DNA of 64,000 bases from Leptotrichia hongkongensis (GCF_041538065.1 NZ_JBGORW010000002.1:124001-188000); one strand, 5' to 3'. Counted from the stretch's first letter, positions 51,858-61,427 are shown. Numbers and translations are program-made. Notes: generated by a model not told the origin, from the letters alone.

Positions 51858-53536
51858 AATTAAAAAGAACTATGAAAAACTCGATGCTGCTTCAGCTATT
51901 TTTTTACTATATTATTGGAAATCTTCTGTTTGTACTTTTTTTAAGCAGTATTTTTTACTATACTTCAAAATACATCATAATGAACAAGGAAATTGAGTAT
52001 ACTAACGAAAATGTTATAAGTACATCCCGTTATATTACGCTCTATGCAGATAAATTGAAAAATATAATTAATCTCTTGTCTGTTGATGCCGATGTTAGAA
52101 ACTTTTTAATATCAGGAAATGAAGATTCAAAAAAAAGCATTGAAAAAATGATTTATTCTATTCTTGATAGTAATAAAGGAATTAAAAATATTACTGTAAT
52201 CGGAAAAAACGGTAACATTGTATCCAGTGATAAAAATAATGATATGAAAATATCAGAAAATATGATGAAGGAAAAATGGTATGTCGATGCTATAAACAAT
52301 TCAGATATGCCCGTTTTTAATCCCAGCAGAAAAAATTCCACCTCCTCTATGAATTCAGCCCTCTGGTTTCTGTCAATCAGCCGTGACATAAAAAATTCAA
52401 AGGGAGAAAATCTTGGTGTTATTGTTTTTGACGTTAAATATGAAATTCTTGAAAGATATTTAAATTCCATTTCTTTTGGAAAACAAATCGACAATATTAT
52501 AGTAGACAAAAACAACAATATTATTTACTACAAAGATGTGAAATGCTTTGCTGATAAAAAGTGTCTTGCAAAATTTTCAGAAAAAAATAAAAATAAAGAT
52601 ACATACTTATACGAAACACAGATTGAAAATACAAACTGGAATTTAAGAAGTCTTGCAAACACAAATGACTTGGTTACCTTAAAGAAAAATTTTTCTCACA
52701 TAGTTACTATCATTTTCCTAGTTTCATTAGCTTTTTCTTCCATTATTACATTTATCGTAATAACAAAGATTCTAAGGCCTTTAATAAAACTGGAAAATCA
52801 TATGCAAAACTTTGAAAATAATCTACGGGAATTTCATTTAAGTGAAAAAACAGGCTATGAAATTCAGAACCTTGTAGAACATTTTAATGTAATGGTTGAA
52901 AAGATAAAATATTTGAGAGAATATGAAATAAAGGCTCTTCACAGCCAGATTAATCCACATTTTCTGTATAACACGCTAGATACAATCATTTGGATGGCAG
53001 AATTTGAAGACAATGAAAAAGTAATCAGCATTACAAAATCACTTGCAAACTATTTTAGGCTTTCCCTTAGCAACGGACACGAAAAAATACCGTTAAAAGA
53101 TGAAATTATGCACACTAAAGAATATTTATTCATACAAAAGCAGAGATACGAAGACAAACTTTCCTATTTTTTCAACATAGAAGATGAAAGCCTTCTTTCC
53201 ATCGAAGTTCCAAAAATCATAATCCAGCCAATTGTAGAAAACTCCATCTATCACGGAATAAAAAACCTTTCTGGAAACGGAATCATCACAATAGACGTTT
53301 ACAAACAAAACAGCACTGTCAATATCTCAGTCAAAGACAACGGAATAGGTTTCGAAAAAGCCAAACAGTTCAAAAAAAGCAAGACAGGCGGTGTAGGAAC
53401 CCAAAATGTCGATAAAAGAATAAAATTCTATTACGGCAAAAATTATGGGGTATTCAGAAACGAAAACAACAAAAACGAGGGAGCGGAAGTAATTATAAAA
53501 ATTCCACTTCAATCCAGTAATAATACATTACTTTAA
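51854..53536 (+). CDS. sensor histidine kinase, YesM type
   Basis: 560 residues. Two membrane helices (about 15-40 and 275-300) bracket an extracytoplasmic sensor domain of roughly 235 residues. A HAMP-like segment follows, then the His_kinase domain with the phospho-acceptor His in LHSQINPHFLYNTLDTIIWM and an ATP-binding domain with QPIVENSIYHGIKN (N box) and VKDNGIGF (G1). It overlaps the response regulator by four bases (ATGA), so expression is coupled. The stimulus is unknown; envelope oxidative stress is a reasonable guess from the operon. Confidence 0.92.
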   Translation: MKLKRTMKNSMLLQLFFYYIIGNLLFVLFLSSIFYYTSKYIIMNKEIEYTNENVISTSRYITLYADKLKNIINLLSVDADVRNFLISGNEDSKKSIEKMIYSILDSNKGIKNITVIGKNGNIVSSDKNNDMKISENMMKEKWYVDAINNSDMPVFNPSRKNSTSSMNSALWFLSISRDIKNSKGENLGVIVFDVKYEILERYLNSISFGKQIDNIIVDKNNNIIYYKDVKCFADKKCLAKFSEKNKNKDTYLYETQIENTNWNLRSLANTNDLVTLKKNFSHIVTIIFLVSLAFSSIITFIVITKILRPLIKLENHMQNFENNLREFHLSEKTGYEIQNLVEHFNVMVEKIKYLREYEIKALHSQINPHFLYNTLDTIIWMAEFEDNEKVISITKSLANYFRLSLSNGHEKIPLKDEIMHTKEYLFIQKQRYEDKLSYFFNIEDESLLSIEVPKIIIQPIVENSIYHGIKNLSGNGIITIDVYKQNSTVNISVKDNGIGFEKAKQFKKSKTGGVGTQNVDKRIKFYYGKNYGVFRNENNKNEGAEVIIKIPLQSSNNTLL

Positions 53537-53563
53537 AACTCATCAGCTAGAAATAACCAATAC

Positions 53564-53599
53564 AAAAATAGGACACCCACTAAAGAATGTCCTATTTTT
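53564..53599. terminator. bidirectional terminator between kinase and upp
   Basis: Perfect 12-base arms AAAAATAGGACA (53564-53575) and TGTCCTATTTTT (53588-53599), with T runs in both directions, between convergent genes. Confidence 0.9.
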
Positions 53600-53614
53600 T
53601 TTTATTAAAAAGTT

Positions 53615-54238
53615 TTATTTTGTTCCAAATATTCTATCTCCTGCATCTCCCAATCCTGGATAGATATACGCATTTTCATTAAGTCCATCATCAATTGCCG
53701 CAATGTATAAGTCAACATCGGGATGTTTTTCAGTAAATTTCTTTATTCCTTCAGGAGCACCAATGATACAAAGCACGGTTATGTTTTTTACGCCTTTTTC
53801 TTTCAAATAATCAAGTGTATAAATCATTGAACCTCCTGTTGCGAGCATTGGATCTACTACGAAAACTTGACTTTCAACAACGTTTGTTGGCATTTTTGCA
53901 TAGTAGTAGACTGGCTCTAGAGTTTCTTCGTTTCTGTAAACTCCTAGATGACCTACTTTTGCGTTTGGAAGAAGCTGCAATATTCCATCTATCATTCCAA
54001 GTCCTGCTCTTAGGATGGGAACTAATGTTATTGGCTTATCTAGAACTTTTGTAGTGGTTTTCTGAATAGGAGTTTCTGTTTCAATCTCCTTGAGTGGCAA
54101 ATGTTTTGTTGCTTCATAAACCATAAGTCCTGCTATTTCATTTAGGCTTTCCCTAAAAAGTTTAGTATCTGTATGTTTATTTCTCAAATTTGAAAGTTTA
54201 TGTTCAATTAGTGGATGTTTCAATTCAAAAACTGCCAT
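53615..54238 (-). CDS. upp: uracil phosphoribosyltransferase
   Basis: Salvages uracil to UMP with PRPP. VPILRAGLGMIDGILQLLPN near 72, EPVYYYAKMP near 107, the PRPP motif VFVVDPMLATGGSMIYTLDY near 125 and the C-terminal uracil site YIYPGLGDAGDRIFGT. Length 207 fits. It is the last gene after the efflux operon and reads toward the bidirectional terminator. Confidence 0.97.
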   Translation of the reverse strand: MAVFELKHPLIEHKLSNLRNKHTDTKLFRESLNEIAGLMVYEATKHLPLKEIETETPIQKTTTKVLDKPITLVPILRAGLGMIDGILQLLPNAKVGHLGVYRNEETLEPVYYYAKMPTNVVESQVFVVDPMLATGGSMIYTLDYLKEKGVKNITVLCIIGAPEGIKKFTEKHPDVDLYIAAIDDGLNENAYIYPGLGDAGDRIFGTK

Positions 54239-54297
54239 TAATAATCACTCCGTTCTTTTTTATATTCAAACTGTTTTCTCTTTAAAATTCATATTTT

Positions 54298-54594
54298 TTA
54301 AAAAATAATATCGTCTACAGGCAAAATAACAGCTCCCATAGAAATCCCTCTACCTAGGTCTATTTTCATAATTTTTATAATCCGTAAAATTTCTTCTGCA
54401 TGCTCATCTTCCAGATAAGTAATTAGAATACTGTCTGTCCCTGGCCATACATGTGTATTAAAATGTTTAAAATCCTTGCTCCAAGAACTATGAACAACTG
54501 GAACTATAAAATATTGATCTATTCCGTACTCTTTTAGCTCTTCCTTCATTTTTTCAGTATAAAATGAATCAAAATATATTTCTAATCTTTTCAC
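54298..54594 (-). CDS. PII-like transporter-associated protein (PG0541-like)
   Basis: A 98-residue cytoplasmic protein. RLEIYFDSFYTEKMKEEL, FIVPVVHSSW and ILITYLEDEHAEEILRII suggest a ferredoxin-like alpha/beta fold similar to PII. Such proteins are found beside RND pumps in Bacteroidetes and fusobacteria and may sense a ligand for the pump; this is inference. The start is GTG at 54592-54594 with AGAGGA upstream. Located 105 bases after the RND gene on the same strand. Confidence 0.7.
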   Translation of the reverse strand: MKRLEIYFDSFYTEKMKEELKEYGIDQYFIVPVVHSSWSKDFKHFNTHVWPGTDSILITYLEDEHAEEILRIIKIMKIDLGRGISMGAVILPVDDIIF

Positions 54595-54699
54595 AAAAAT
54601 TATCCTCTCTAATTTTTATAAATTTAAGTCTATTCAATAATTCATAAAAATATTAAAATTTACAAATTATCGAACATTACAGTAAATCAAAGAATCGAA

Positions 54700-57600
54700 T
54701 TATTTAGCATACCCTTTTCTTTCTTCTTCTTTTTCTTGTCTTCTTCTTTCTTCTCTTTCTTTTTGTTTTCTTTCTTTTCTTTCTTCAACTAATGAGTACA
54801 ATACCGGTGTAAAAAACAATGTCAAGACCGTACAGAATGAAAGTCCAAACATTACTGCAATCGCCATACCTTGATAGTATCCCGAACTTCCTTTACTTGA
54901 AAATACCATTGGAAGCCATCCTAACACTGTTGTAAGTGTTGTCATTAAAATTGGTCGAAGTCTTGAACCACATGCTTCTACTAAGGCATCGTGTATCGTC
55001 CAGCCTTTTTTTCGCAACCCTGCAACGAAATCAAGCATTACAATCGCATTGTTAACCGCCATACCAAATAACATCAAGATACCGATCATAACGAACATAC
55101 TAAGTTGTACTCTAGTTATTGCTAATCCTAAAATTACTCCAATCATAGAAAGTGGTAATGTTGTCATAATCATAAGTGGCAAGATAAATGATTCTAGCTG
55201 AACCGCAAGTACTGTATAAATCAACACAATCGCAAGTAATAAGTCTTTCATAATTTGTCCACCCATTTCAGATTGGTTTTTAGCTTGTCCTGCTACTCCA
55301 ATTTTATATCCTTCAGCTGGATTTGTTTTCTTGAATGACTGTTGAATAAATGCTGCTGCATCGTTAAACCCTTTCGAACTATCCAAGTTTGCACCAATTG
55401 TTACAATTCTTGTTCCATTTTCTGTTGAAATAGTTGAAGCACTTTCTTCATACTGCATTGTAGCAATATCCCCTAATCTAACATAAGTTCCTTTATTAGT
55501 TTTTATCTCTAAATCCATTATTTTATTCAATGAATTTTTTTGATTTTTTTCTAATTCCAGTACTACATCCAATGTTTCTGTACTTTGAGTTACATCAATC
55601 GGATTTGCAGATCCAGAAGCTGTCATAAATAACATCTGGGTAATGTCCGTTACAGTTATTCCATAACTTTCAGCTTTTACTCTGTCTACTTCCAGCTTAG
55701 CCTGAGGATATCCCCCTTCTGTTGATGATTTAACATCTTTAAACCATGACTGGCTTTTCATGTCAGCCATTATCGCATTTGCTATTCTATTCAGTTCTTG
55801 TGGGTCATCACCTTCTATTTGAAACGAATAATCTTTCTGCGATGAACGACCTCCTGCTTTTTGTGGTGAAACTGCAAGTGTTACATTTGGTAAATCCTTT
55901 AATTTTTCCCTAACACGATTCATTGCTTTCATTGTGTCTTTTTTTACATCAACATTTATTACCGCTGCATCTTTTGAAGCAAGTACATTTATATCTTTAG
56001 TCGCTGGATCCGCTTTTACAACTGCCTCCATTTTATTCGCAATATCTTTTGACACGTCTAAATCTAGCCCAGTCGCAAGTGTCGCAACTACTGAATATTG
56101 ATTATCATCAATCGTTGGGAAGAATGTAGTTTTTACTGTTTTTCCTATTCCAAATACAACTACTACAAATGCTATTACAACTCCAACTACCATTTTCCAC
56201 CTATTTTCCAATACTTTTGCCACTAATTCTTTATATTTATCCCTAAATGCATTAAATCTAGCAGCTTTTTCAGCATTATCTGAGATTTTTTTAACATCTA
56301 AAAATAAACTTGAAGCCATCGGAACCCATAACATCGCAACAATGATTGAAGCTGATAACGCAAACATCATTGAAAATGCAATACTTTTAAATACTTCTTT
56401 AGTAATTCCTTCAAATAATATAATAGGTAGAAATACACAAACTGAAGTCGCCGTTGACGCCATCATCGGAAGAATTACTTCATTTGTACCCCGTACCGCT
56501 GCTACATCTGCTGGTTCCTTATTAATCTGAATGTGATCAAAAATATTATCCAGCGTAACAACCCCGTTATCTACTAGTGATCCAACCGCAAGTGACAATC
56601 CCATTAACGAAATCATATTCAATGTTATTCCTTGTGTTGTAAGTAAGAAGAATGTAAACATTGCTGAAATCGGAATCAATGTTCCCACAACTAATGATGC
56701 TCTCAAGTTTTTCAAGAATACAAAAAGCACTATAATTGTAATGATAACCGCTTGTATCCCAGAACTTGCAACATTTTTTATTGATTCGCTAACTTTTTCA
56801 CTGTTATCAACTATTATATTATAATTAGAACCTTCTGGAAATAATGGTTTTGCTTCTTTCAAAGTTTCCTTAGCCTTTTTCGCAACCTCTACCAAGTTAC
56901 CATCTTTACTCTTTTGAATCATAACAGCAACCATTTCTTTTCCATTATATGTTACATACGATGTCGGATCCTCTGTTCCATACTCAACTTTTGCCACATC
57001 CGCCAATCTAACTGTTTGATTATTTTGATTTGAAATAACTATATCCTGAATTTGATCGAGCTCTTTTAACTCTCCATCAACTTTTAAGATAAATTCTTTC
57101 GTCCCATCAGTTATCGTACCTGCTGGTGTTACTGTATTAGCCACTTTTATTTTACTATAAATTTCTGCCGCTGACAAATTATATTCTTTCAATCTAGCTG
57201 GATCCAACCAAACTTTAATTTGTCTTGTCGCATTACCCATTACAGAAATATTACCAATACCTCTATTTCTCTTCAATCTAGGCTGTAATGTTTCTTCAAC
57301 AAACGATGTTATTAACTGTTTATTTTCCCCAGTAATCCCAATCATCAGTGCCATGTTGGAACTACCTGTTGCATCCATTTTTGATACTGTAGGATCTTTA
57401 AAGTTATCATCATCTGGCAATTGCCCTTTTATTTTATCTATTTGTGTTTGAACTTGGACTTGTTTAATATCTGTATCTACACCATAGTTAAACTCTATCG
57501 TAACTACTGATGAACCATAAGAAGAGGAAGTTGTTATATTTTTAATTCCATCTACATTTAATGCCGCATCTTCTAGTTTTTTTGATACTTGTGTTTTTAC

Positions 57601-57774
57601 ATCCTCCGCTGTTGCTCCCGTCCAAGTGGCATTAATAACAACTATCGGTATATCGAAATCTGGTATTCTTTCCTGTTTCATACCTGTCATCGCTACCCAA
57701 CCAGCAAAAATCATAAATATAAGTATCATCGTTGTCGACACTACTCTCTTCGTTGCAAATTCTGCTACTGTCAT
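54700..57774 (-). CDS. RND (HAE1-type) efflux pump inner membrane subunit
   Basis: AcrB-like proton-driven exporter of 1024 residues with 12 membrane helices and two large periplasmic loops. TM4 carries GSLVDNGVVTLDNIFDH, where the first Asp of the AcrB Asp407-Asp408 pair is kept and the second is Asn, common in HAE1 relatives. The TM6 to cytoplasm region has MASTATSVCVFLPIILFEGI. The second half repeats the fold (MFGMAVNNAIVMLDFVAGLR). The C-terminus is a very charged Arg/Glu/Lys tail. It forms a tripartite pump with the adaptor and TolC genes upstream. The ATG is separated from its AAAGGAG by a hairpin. Confidence 0.95.
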   Translation of the reverse strand: MTVAEFATKRVVSTTMILIFMIFAGWVAMTGMKQERIPDFDIPIVVINATWTGATAEDVKTQVSKKLEDAALNVDGIKNITTSSSYGSSVVTIEFNYGVDTDIKQVQVQTQIDKIKGQLPDDDNFKDPTVSKMDATGSSNMALMIGITGENKQLITSFVEETLQPRLKRNRGIGNISVMGNATRQIKVWLDPARLKEYNLSAAEIYSKIKVANTVTPAGTITDGTKEFILKVDGELKELDQIQDIVISNQNNQTVRLADVAKVEYGTEDPTSYVTYNGKEMVAVMIQKSKDGNLVEVAKKAKETLKEAKPLFPEGSNYNIIVDNSEKVSESIKNVASSGIQAVIITIIVLFVFLKNLRASLVVGTLIPISAMFTFFLLTTQGITLNMISLMGLSLAVGSLVDNGVVTLDNIFDHIQINKEPADVAAVRGTNEVILPMMASTATSVCVFLPIILFEGITKEVFKSIAFSMMFALSASIIVAMLWVPMASSLFLDVKKISDNAEKAARFNAFRDKYKELVAKVLENRWKMVVGVVIAFVVVVFGIGKTVKTTFFPTIDDNQYSVVATLATGLDLDVSKDIANKMEAVVKADPATKDINVLASKDAAVINVDVKKDTMKAMNRVREKLKDLPNVTLAVSPQKAGGRSSQKDYSFQIEGDDPQELNRIANAIMADMKSQSWFKDVKSSTEGGYPQAKLEVDRVKAESYGITVTDITQMLFMTASGSANPIDVTQSTETLDVVLELEKNQKNSLNKIMDLEIKTNKGTYVRLGDIATMQYEESASTISTENGTRIVTIGANLDSSKGFNDAAAFIQQSFKKTNPAEGYKIGVAGQAKNQSEMGGQIMKDLLLAIVLIYTVLAVQLESFILPLMIMTTLPLSMIGVILGLAITRVQLSMFVMIGILMLFGMAVNNAIVMLDFVAGLRKKGWTIHDALVEACGSRLRPILMTTLTTVLGWLPMVFSSKGSSGYYQGMAIAVMFGLSFCTVLTLFFTPVLYSLVEERKERKQKEREERRRQEKEEERKGYAK

Positions 57775-57783
57775 TTTATATCA

Positions 57784-57810
57784 TACGATTACAAAATCGT
57801 ACACTCCTTT
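57784..57810 (-). promoter_or_regulatory. Shine-Dalgarno separated from start by a hairpin (RND gene)
   Basis: On the minus strand AAAGGAG (57804-57810) is followed after two bases by TACGATT-TTGT-AATCGTA (57784-57801), a perfect seven-base stem with a four-base loop, then TGATATAAA and the RND start ATG. Folding the stem would bring the site to a normal distance. A two-codon frame (ATG ATA TAA) lies at the 3' side of the stem. Confidence 0.55.
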
Positions 57811-57826
57811 CTCTATTTTTCATATA

Positions 57827-58942
57827 TTACTGCACAACATTTACTTTTTCATTCGCTTGTACAACATTTTGTCCATCAACAACTAGCTGATCTCCAGCTG
57901 TTAAGCCATCACCAGTCACTGCCGCATAAGTTTCATTTTGATTAGAAATATTTATCGGTATCATAACTGCTTTTCCATCTCTAATAACATAAATAACTTG
58001 CTGAACTCCTCTTACTACAATCGCCTTTTTAGGAATAATCAACCCATCTTCAGCTCCTGTTGCAATATTTGCTTTTCCATACATTCCACTTTTTAACTCT
58101 CTATCTGGATTAGGGAATTTAACTTTTACAATAAATTGTCTACTAGCTGAATCAGCTGAAGCCGCTATTTCATAAACTGTTCCAACAATTTCCTTACCAT
58201 TCAATTCATCAACTTTTATAGTTGCTTGTGCTCCCATTTGAATTTTTTTAACAATCTCTGCTGGAACTCCAATTTCCAATTTCATTTCACTCTCATTAAC
58301 CAATGTAAATAATTTTGCTCCTGCTGATACTTGTTGATGTCTTTCTAAATCCATATTTGCAATATATCCGCTAACTTTAGTTTTAATAACGGTTTTACTG
58401 TTAGTATCATTTGCTGTAGCTAAATCAGCTTTTGCTGAGCTTAAACTGTTTTTTGAAGCATTTAAATTTGCTCTTGCTGAATCATAATTAGTTTTTGCAC
58501 TTAAATACTCTGTTTCGGTTACTAGCCTTTTTTTGTAAAGCATATTATATTTTTCGTAATTAATTCTTGCTTCTTCAAGTGCAGCCGCAGCTGAATTGAT
58601 ATTTGATGAAGCTGTGTTTACATTTGAAGCTGCACTTCTTACATTTGATCTTGCTGCTTGATTATCAATTGCTACTATTACTTGTCCAGCAGTTACATAA
58701 TCTCCATTTTTTCCATTTATTGATATAATTTCTCCACTTGAAGTCGCTGTATAAGGAATTTCCTCGATTCCTTTTATAGAACCGCTTGCGGTATATCCCA
58801 ATGACATTTGATTTTGTCCAATAACTTGCACTTTTACTGGCCTTGTATTATTTGCTGCAGCCTGTTTCTTCTTTCCGCAAGATATAGCAAACATCACAAG
58901 TATTGCCAATGCCGCTACGATTTTTTTATTATATAATTTCAT
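57827..58942 (-). CDS. RND efflux periplasmic adaptor lipoprotein
   Basis: Membrane fusion protein of 371 residues. The lipobox is in LVMFAISCGKKKQ (Cys near 22). A barrel-sandwich lipoyl half (ISINGKNGDYVTAGQVIVAI) flanks a long Ala/Asn/Ser-rich alpha hairpin (residues 95-175), then the other half (IKTKVSGYIANM) and the beta barrel. It links the RND pump to TolC. A 52-base gap to the RND gene holds that gene's ribosome site. Confidence 0.94.
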   Translation of the reverse strand: MKLYNKKIVAALAILVMFAISCGKKKQAAANNTRPVKVQVIGQNQMSLGYTASGSIKGIEEIPYTATSSGEIISINGKNGDYVTAGQVIVAIDNQAARSNVRSAASNVNTASSNINSAAAALEEARINYEKYNMLYKKRLVTETEYLSAKTNYDSARANLNASKNSLSSAKADLATANDTNSKTVIKTKVSGYIANMDLERHQQVSAGAKLFTLVNESEMKLEIGVPAEIVKKIQMGAQATIKVDELNGKEIVGTVYEIAASADSASRQFIVKVKFPNPDRELKSGMYGKANIATGAEDGLIIPKKAIVVRGVQQVIYVIRDGKAVMIPINISNQNETYAAVTGDGLTAGDQLVVDGQNVVQANEKVNVVQ

Positions 58943-58978
58943 TATTTATTTCCTCCTATTTTCATATTTTAAATCCGA

Positions 58979-60253
58979 TTAATCAAGAAAAGCTCCGTAT
59001 TGTGACACAAGATAATAGTACTTAAGTTTTGAAGTCGCATAATTTACACGGCTTTGTCTCAATTTTGCCTCTGCATCAAGTAAATTATTCATTGTTATCA
59101 AGTTATAGCTGTATCTTTCCTTTTCCAGTTCATAAGTTTCTTCTGCGCTTTCCACAGCAACCTTCAATGCTTCCAAACTTTTTTCAAGCGCTTGCAGCTG
59201 ATAATATGTTTTTCTCATATTTGCCTTTACCTGATCTAACGTCTGTCCTGATTTAACTTCTGCAATTTCTTCAGTTTTTTGAGCATAACTTACATCTTCT
59301 TTTCTTTTGCCCCAGTCAAAAATATCCCAAGTAAACGTTACTCCCGCAGCTGATGACAAATTCTTTGTTTCAAATACATTTTTCAATTTACCTTGTGATT
59401 GTAATGTCCCATATCTTAGCGTTCCATTAATTGTAGGATGAAAACTTGATTTTTCAAGTTTTGTATTTTTTCTGCTTATATCAATTTGCTTTTGTGCAAT
59501 TTTATACTCAGTATTTTGTGTTGTCAATTTTTCCATATCTTTTGACAAGTCAATTGTCTTGGTAAAATTATCTTCCACCCCGAACGGCACTATTTCAATA
59601 CTGCTTGGATTTGACACTCCGATTAGTATTCCTAAAGATTCCTTTGCTATTTCAATATTTCCTTGCTGTTCTACAATTTGTGCCTCTATAGCCTTTATAC
59701 TTCGTTCTGCTTCTCTGTATTCAGGCTTTGTAACCATTCTTAATTTATATTTCTCAGTCTGAATTTTATAATTCTCATCTAGCGCTTCCTTAGACTTTTG
59801 TAAAACTCCAAGTGTACTAATCGCATCATATACATCAATGTATGCTTGAACAGTACTCAAAACTGTATCTTTTTTTGTTTTATCCAGTTTCAATTCTGCT
59901 AATTTTAAGTTATCCTTACTAATTTCATTTCCAAGTTTTAATTTCCCGCCTGTATAAATTGGCTGTGATAGTGATAAGTATTGCTGATACGCTTCTCCAG
60001 TCTTCTTTGATATGACATCTTTAAAGTAGGCGTTTGCCGAAGCATTGTAGCTTACTGTGAAAAATTTCTGTTTCCAAGTTCTGCTCACGTCAATTTGCCC
60101 TCTATCTACTTCCAGCATTCCGATTTTTATATCTTTATTATTTTTTACTGCCATCTCTGCCGCTTCCTGAATAGTTATTTTTTGTGCAAAATTAGGAATT
60201 GACATTAATAGGAGCAGTACTGTTACTGCTATTTTATTTTTATTTTTTTTCAT
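58979..60253 (-). CDS. TolC-family outer membrane efflux protein
   Basis: Signal peptide (residues 1-23, ending NFAQ), then two repeated outer membrane efflux units rich in long amphipathic helices: KITIQEAAEMAVKNNKDIKI at the start, LSQPIYTGGKLKLGNEISK near 95, and the second unit FTWDIFDWGKRKEDVSYAQK near 310. Length 424 fits. It forms the exit duct of the pump. 21 bases after the regulator stop; GGAAGGAA site before ATG. Confidence 0.94.
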   Translation of the reverse strand: MKKNKNKIAVTVLLLLMSIPNFAQKITIQEAAEMAVKNNKDIKIGMLEVDRGQIDVSRTWKQKFFTVSYNASANAYFKDVISKKTGEAYQQYLSLSQPIYTGGKLKLGNEISKDNLKLAELKLDKTKKDTVLSTVQAYIDVYDAISTLGVLQKSKEALDENYKIQTEKYKLRMVTKPEYREAERSIKAIEAQIVEQQGNIEIAKESLGILIGVSNPSSIEIVPFGVEDNFTKTIDLSKDMEKLTTQNTEYKIAQKQIDISRKNTKLEKSSFHPTINGTLRYGTLQSQGKLKNVFETKNLSSAAGVTFTWDIFDWGKRKEDVSYAQKTEEIAEVKSGQTLDQVKANMRKTYYQLQALEKSLEALKVAVESAEETYELEKERYSYNLITMNNLLDAEAKLRQSRVNYATSKLKYYYLVSQYGAFLD

Positions 60254-60274
60254 TTTCTGTTTTCCTTCCTGAAC

Positions 60275-60901
60275 CTATTTTAATGCATTATTTATAAATT
60301 TTGTTATTTCCTTTAGTGATATTTCAATTTTATCTGTATTTTTTATATTGATTATCTCATCTTCCTTCATGTTTCTAAAGCTTTTCAAGACAAGTTCGTC
60401 AAATAAGAATTCTTCTACTAATATTAATATGAATTCTGATATGATTTGTAAATTATATTTATTTCCATTTTTCTTATTAAATTTTTCAACAATATTTATT
60501 TTTATAAAATTAATAGATATTTCCCGCAATTCTTCAAAAAAATTCCTTAATTTAGGATTTAACACATTTTTTTCGACAATATTTAATCTCATATTGTTCA
60601 AAAGTTGAACAGCACTATTCATTTTAGCTCTTACATAATCTTCTAAAACCTTATCTGGCTGCTGACTAACATCTATAGCCCCAAGAACATTTATTATTTT
60701 CTTTTTTATTTTTTCCAAAATCTCATACAATAATTCATCTTTTGTTGCAAAATATGTATAAAAACTTCCTTTAGAAATCCCTAACTCCTTTGCAATATCC
60801 TCTACCTTTGTTTCCTCATATCCATTTTTTATAAATAATTCCCATGCTTTATCTATTATTTTCTTTCTTTTTTGGATTTTTACACTCTTCTTTTTTTCCA
60901 A
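60275..60901 (-). CDS. TetR/AcrR-family regulator of the efflux operon
   Basis: The N-terminal HTH is KIIDKAWELFIKNGYEETKV followed by EDIAKELGISKGSFYTYFAT and KDELLYEIL, the TetR signature. The C-terminal ligand domain is divergent. No ATG exists near the start; TTG at 60899-60901 with GGTGGGAG five to six bases upstream is chosen (another TTG lies six codons up). First gene of the tetR-tolC-adaptor-RND operon, so it probably autoregulates and represses the pump. Confidence 0.9.
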   Translation of the reverse strand: MEKKKSVKIQKRKKIIDKAWELFIKNGYEETKVEDIAKELGISKGSFYTYFATKDELLYEILEKIKKKIINVLGAIDVSQQPDKVLEDYVRAKMNSAVQLLNNMRLNIVEKNVLNPKLRNFFEELREISINFIKINIVEKFNKKNGNKYNLQIISEFILILVEEFLFDELVLKSFRNMKEDEIINIKNTDKIEISLKEITKFINNALK

Positions 60902-60926
60902 GTATCTCCCACCTAACAATCAAGAT

Positions 60927-60971
60927 TGACCCACAAGTCATTATAATATAATTTTTTTTCTATTTTGTCAA
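60927..60971 (-). promoter_or_regulatory. promoter and likely TetR operator of the efflux operon
   Basis: Minus strand TTGACA (60966-60971) with TATTAT (60943-60948) 17 bases downstream; TATAAT overlaps three bases further at longer spacing. TGAC-N6-GTCA (60927-60940) lies near the transcription start, and GATTGAC/GTCAATC is repeated in inverted orientation across the promoter, suitable for a dimeric repressor. Confidence 0.55.
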
Positions 60972-61115
60972 TCATTTTTCTACTTAGAAATCCATTAAAA
61001 TACGGATATAAATCATATTTTCAGATTTTTGTCATTTTTTCTTATTTATTTTCTAAAAATTACTTTTTATTTTTACTAATAGTTTTTCTAAAATTTCAAT
61101 ATTATTTAAATTTAT

Positions 61116-61166
61116 TAGACCATCTCAAAAAATCCTGCTTTTTTACCAATTTTAAGAGATGTTCTA
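61116..61166. other. imperfect palindrome in the 526-base gap upstream of the efflux operon
   Basis: TAGACCATCTCAAAA (61116-61130) faces TTTTAAGAGATGTTCTA (61150-61166). The first 11 bases match in 10 positions. It may be a remnant element or terminator. The rest of 60972-61427 is AT-rich without a credible gene. Confidence 0.4.
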
Positions 61167-61395
61167 ACCCTTTATAGTTATTTAAATAATGCTTTTCCTA
61201 TTGATTGAAGTATCACTGTCACCAATGGCAATAACGAAAATAACTTTCAATTCCACAGGAAATTTTTTAAACACAACCTCTTTTATTGTTAAATTTACAT
61301 TTTTCTTTTGTATCTAAACCTCCACATATCCACATTAAGTATAATTTTTTACTTCTATAAACTTAACAGTTCTGTATTTCAAATATATTTTAAAT

Positions 61396-61427
61396 TAAAA
61401 ATAGGGATAAGATTCTATCCCCATATT
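61396..61427 (-). terminator. rho-independent terminator after the DUF1269 gene
   Basis: Minus strand GGGATA (61416-61421) pairs with TATCCC (61404-61409), with flanking A/T pairs, and is followed by TATTTTTAATTT. Confidence 0.7.
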
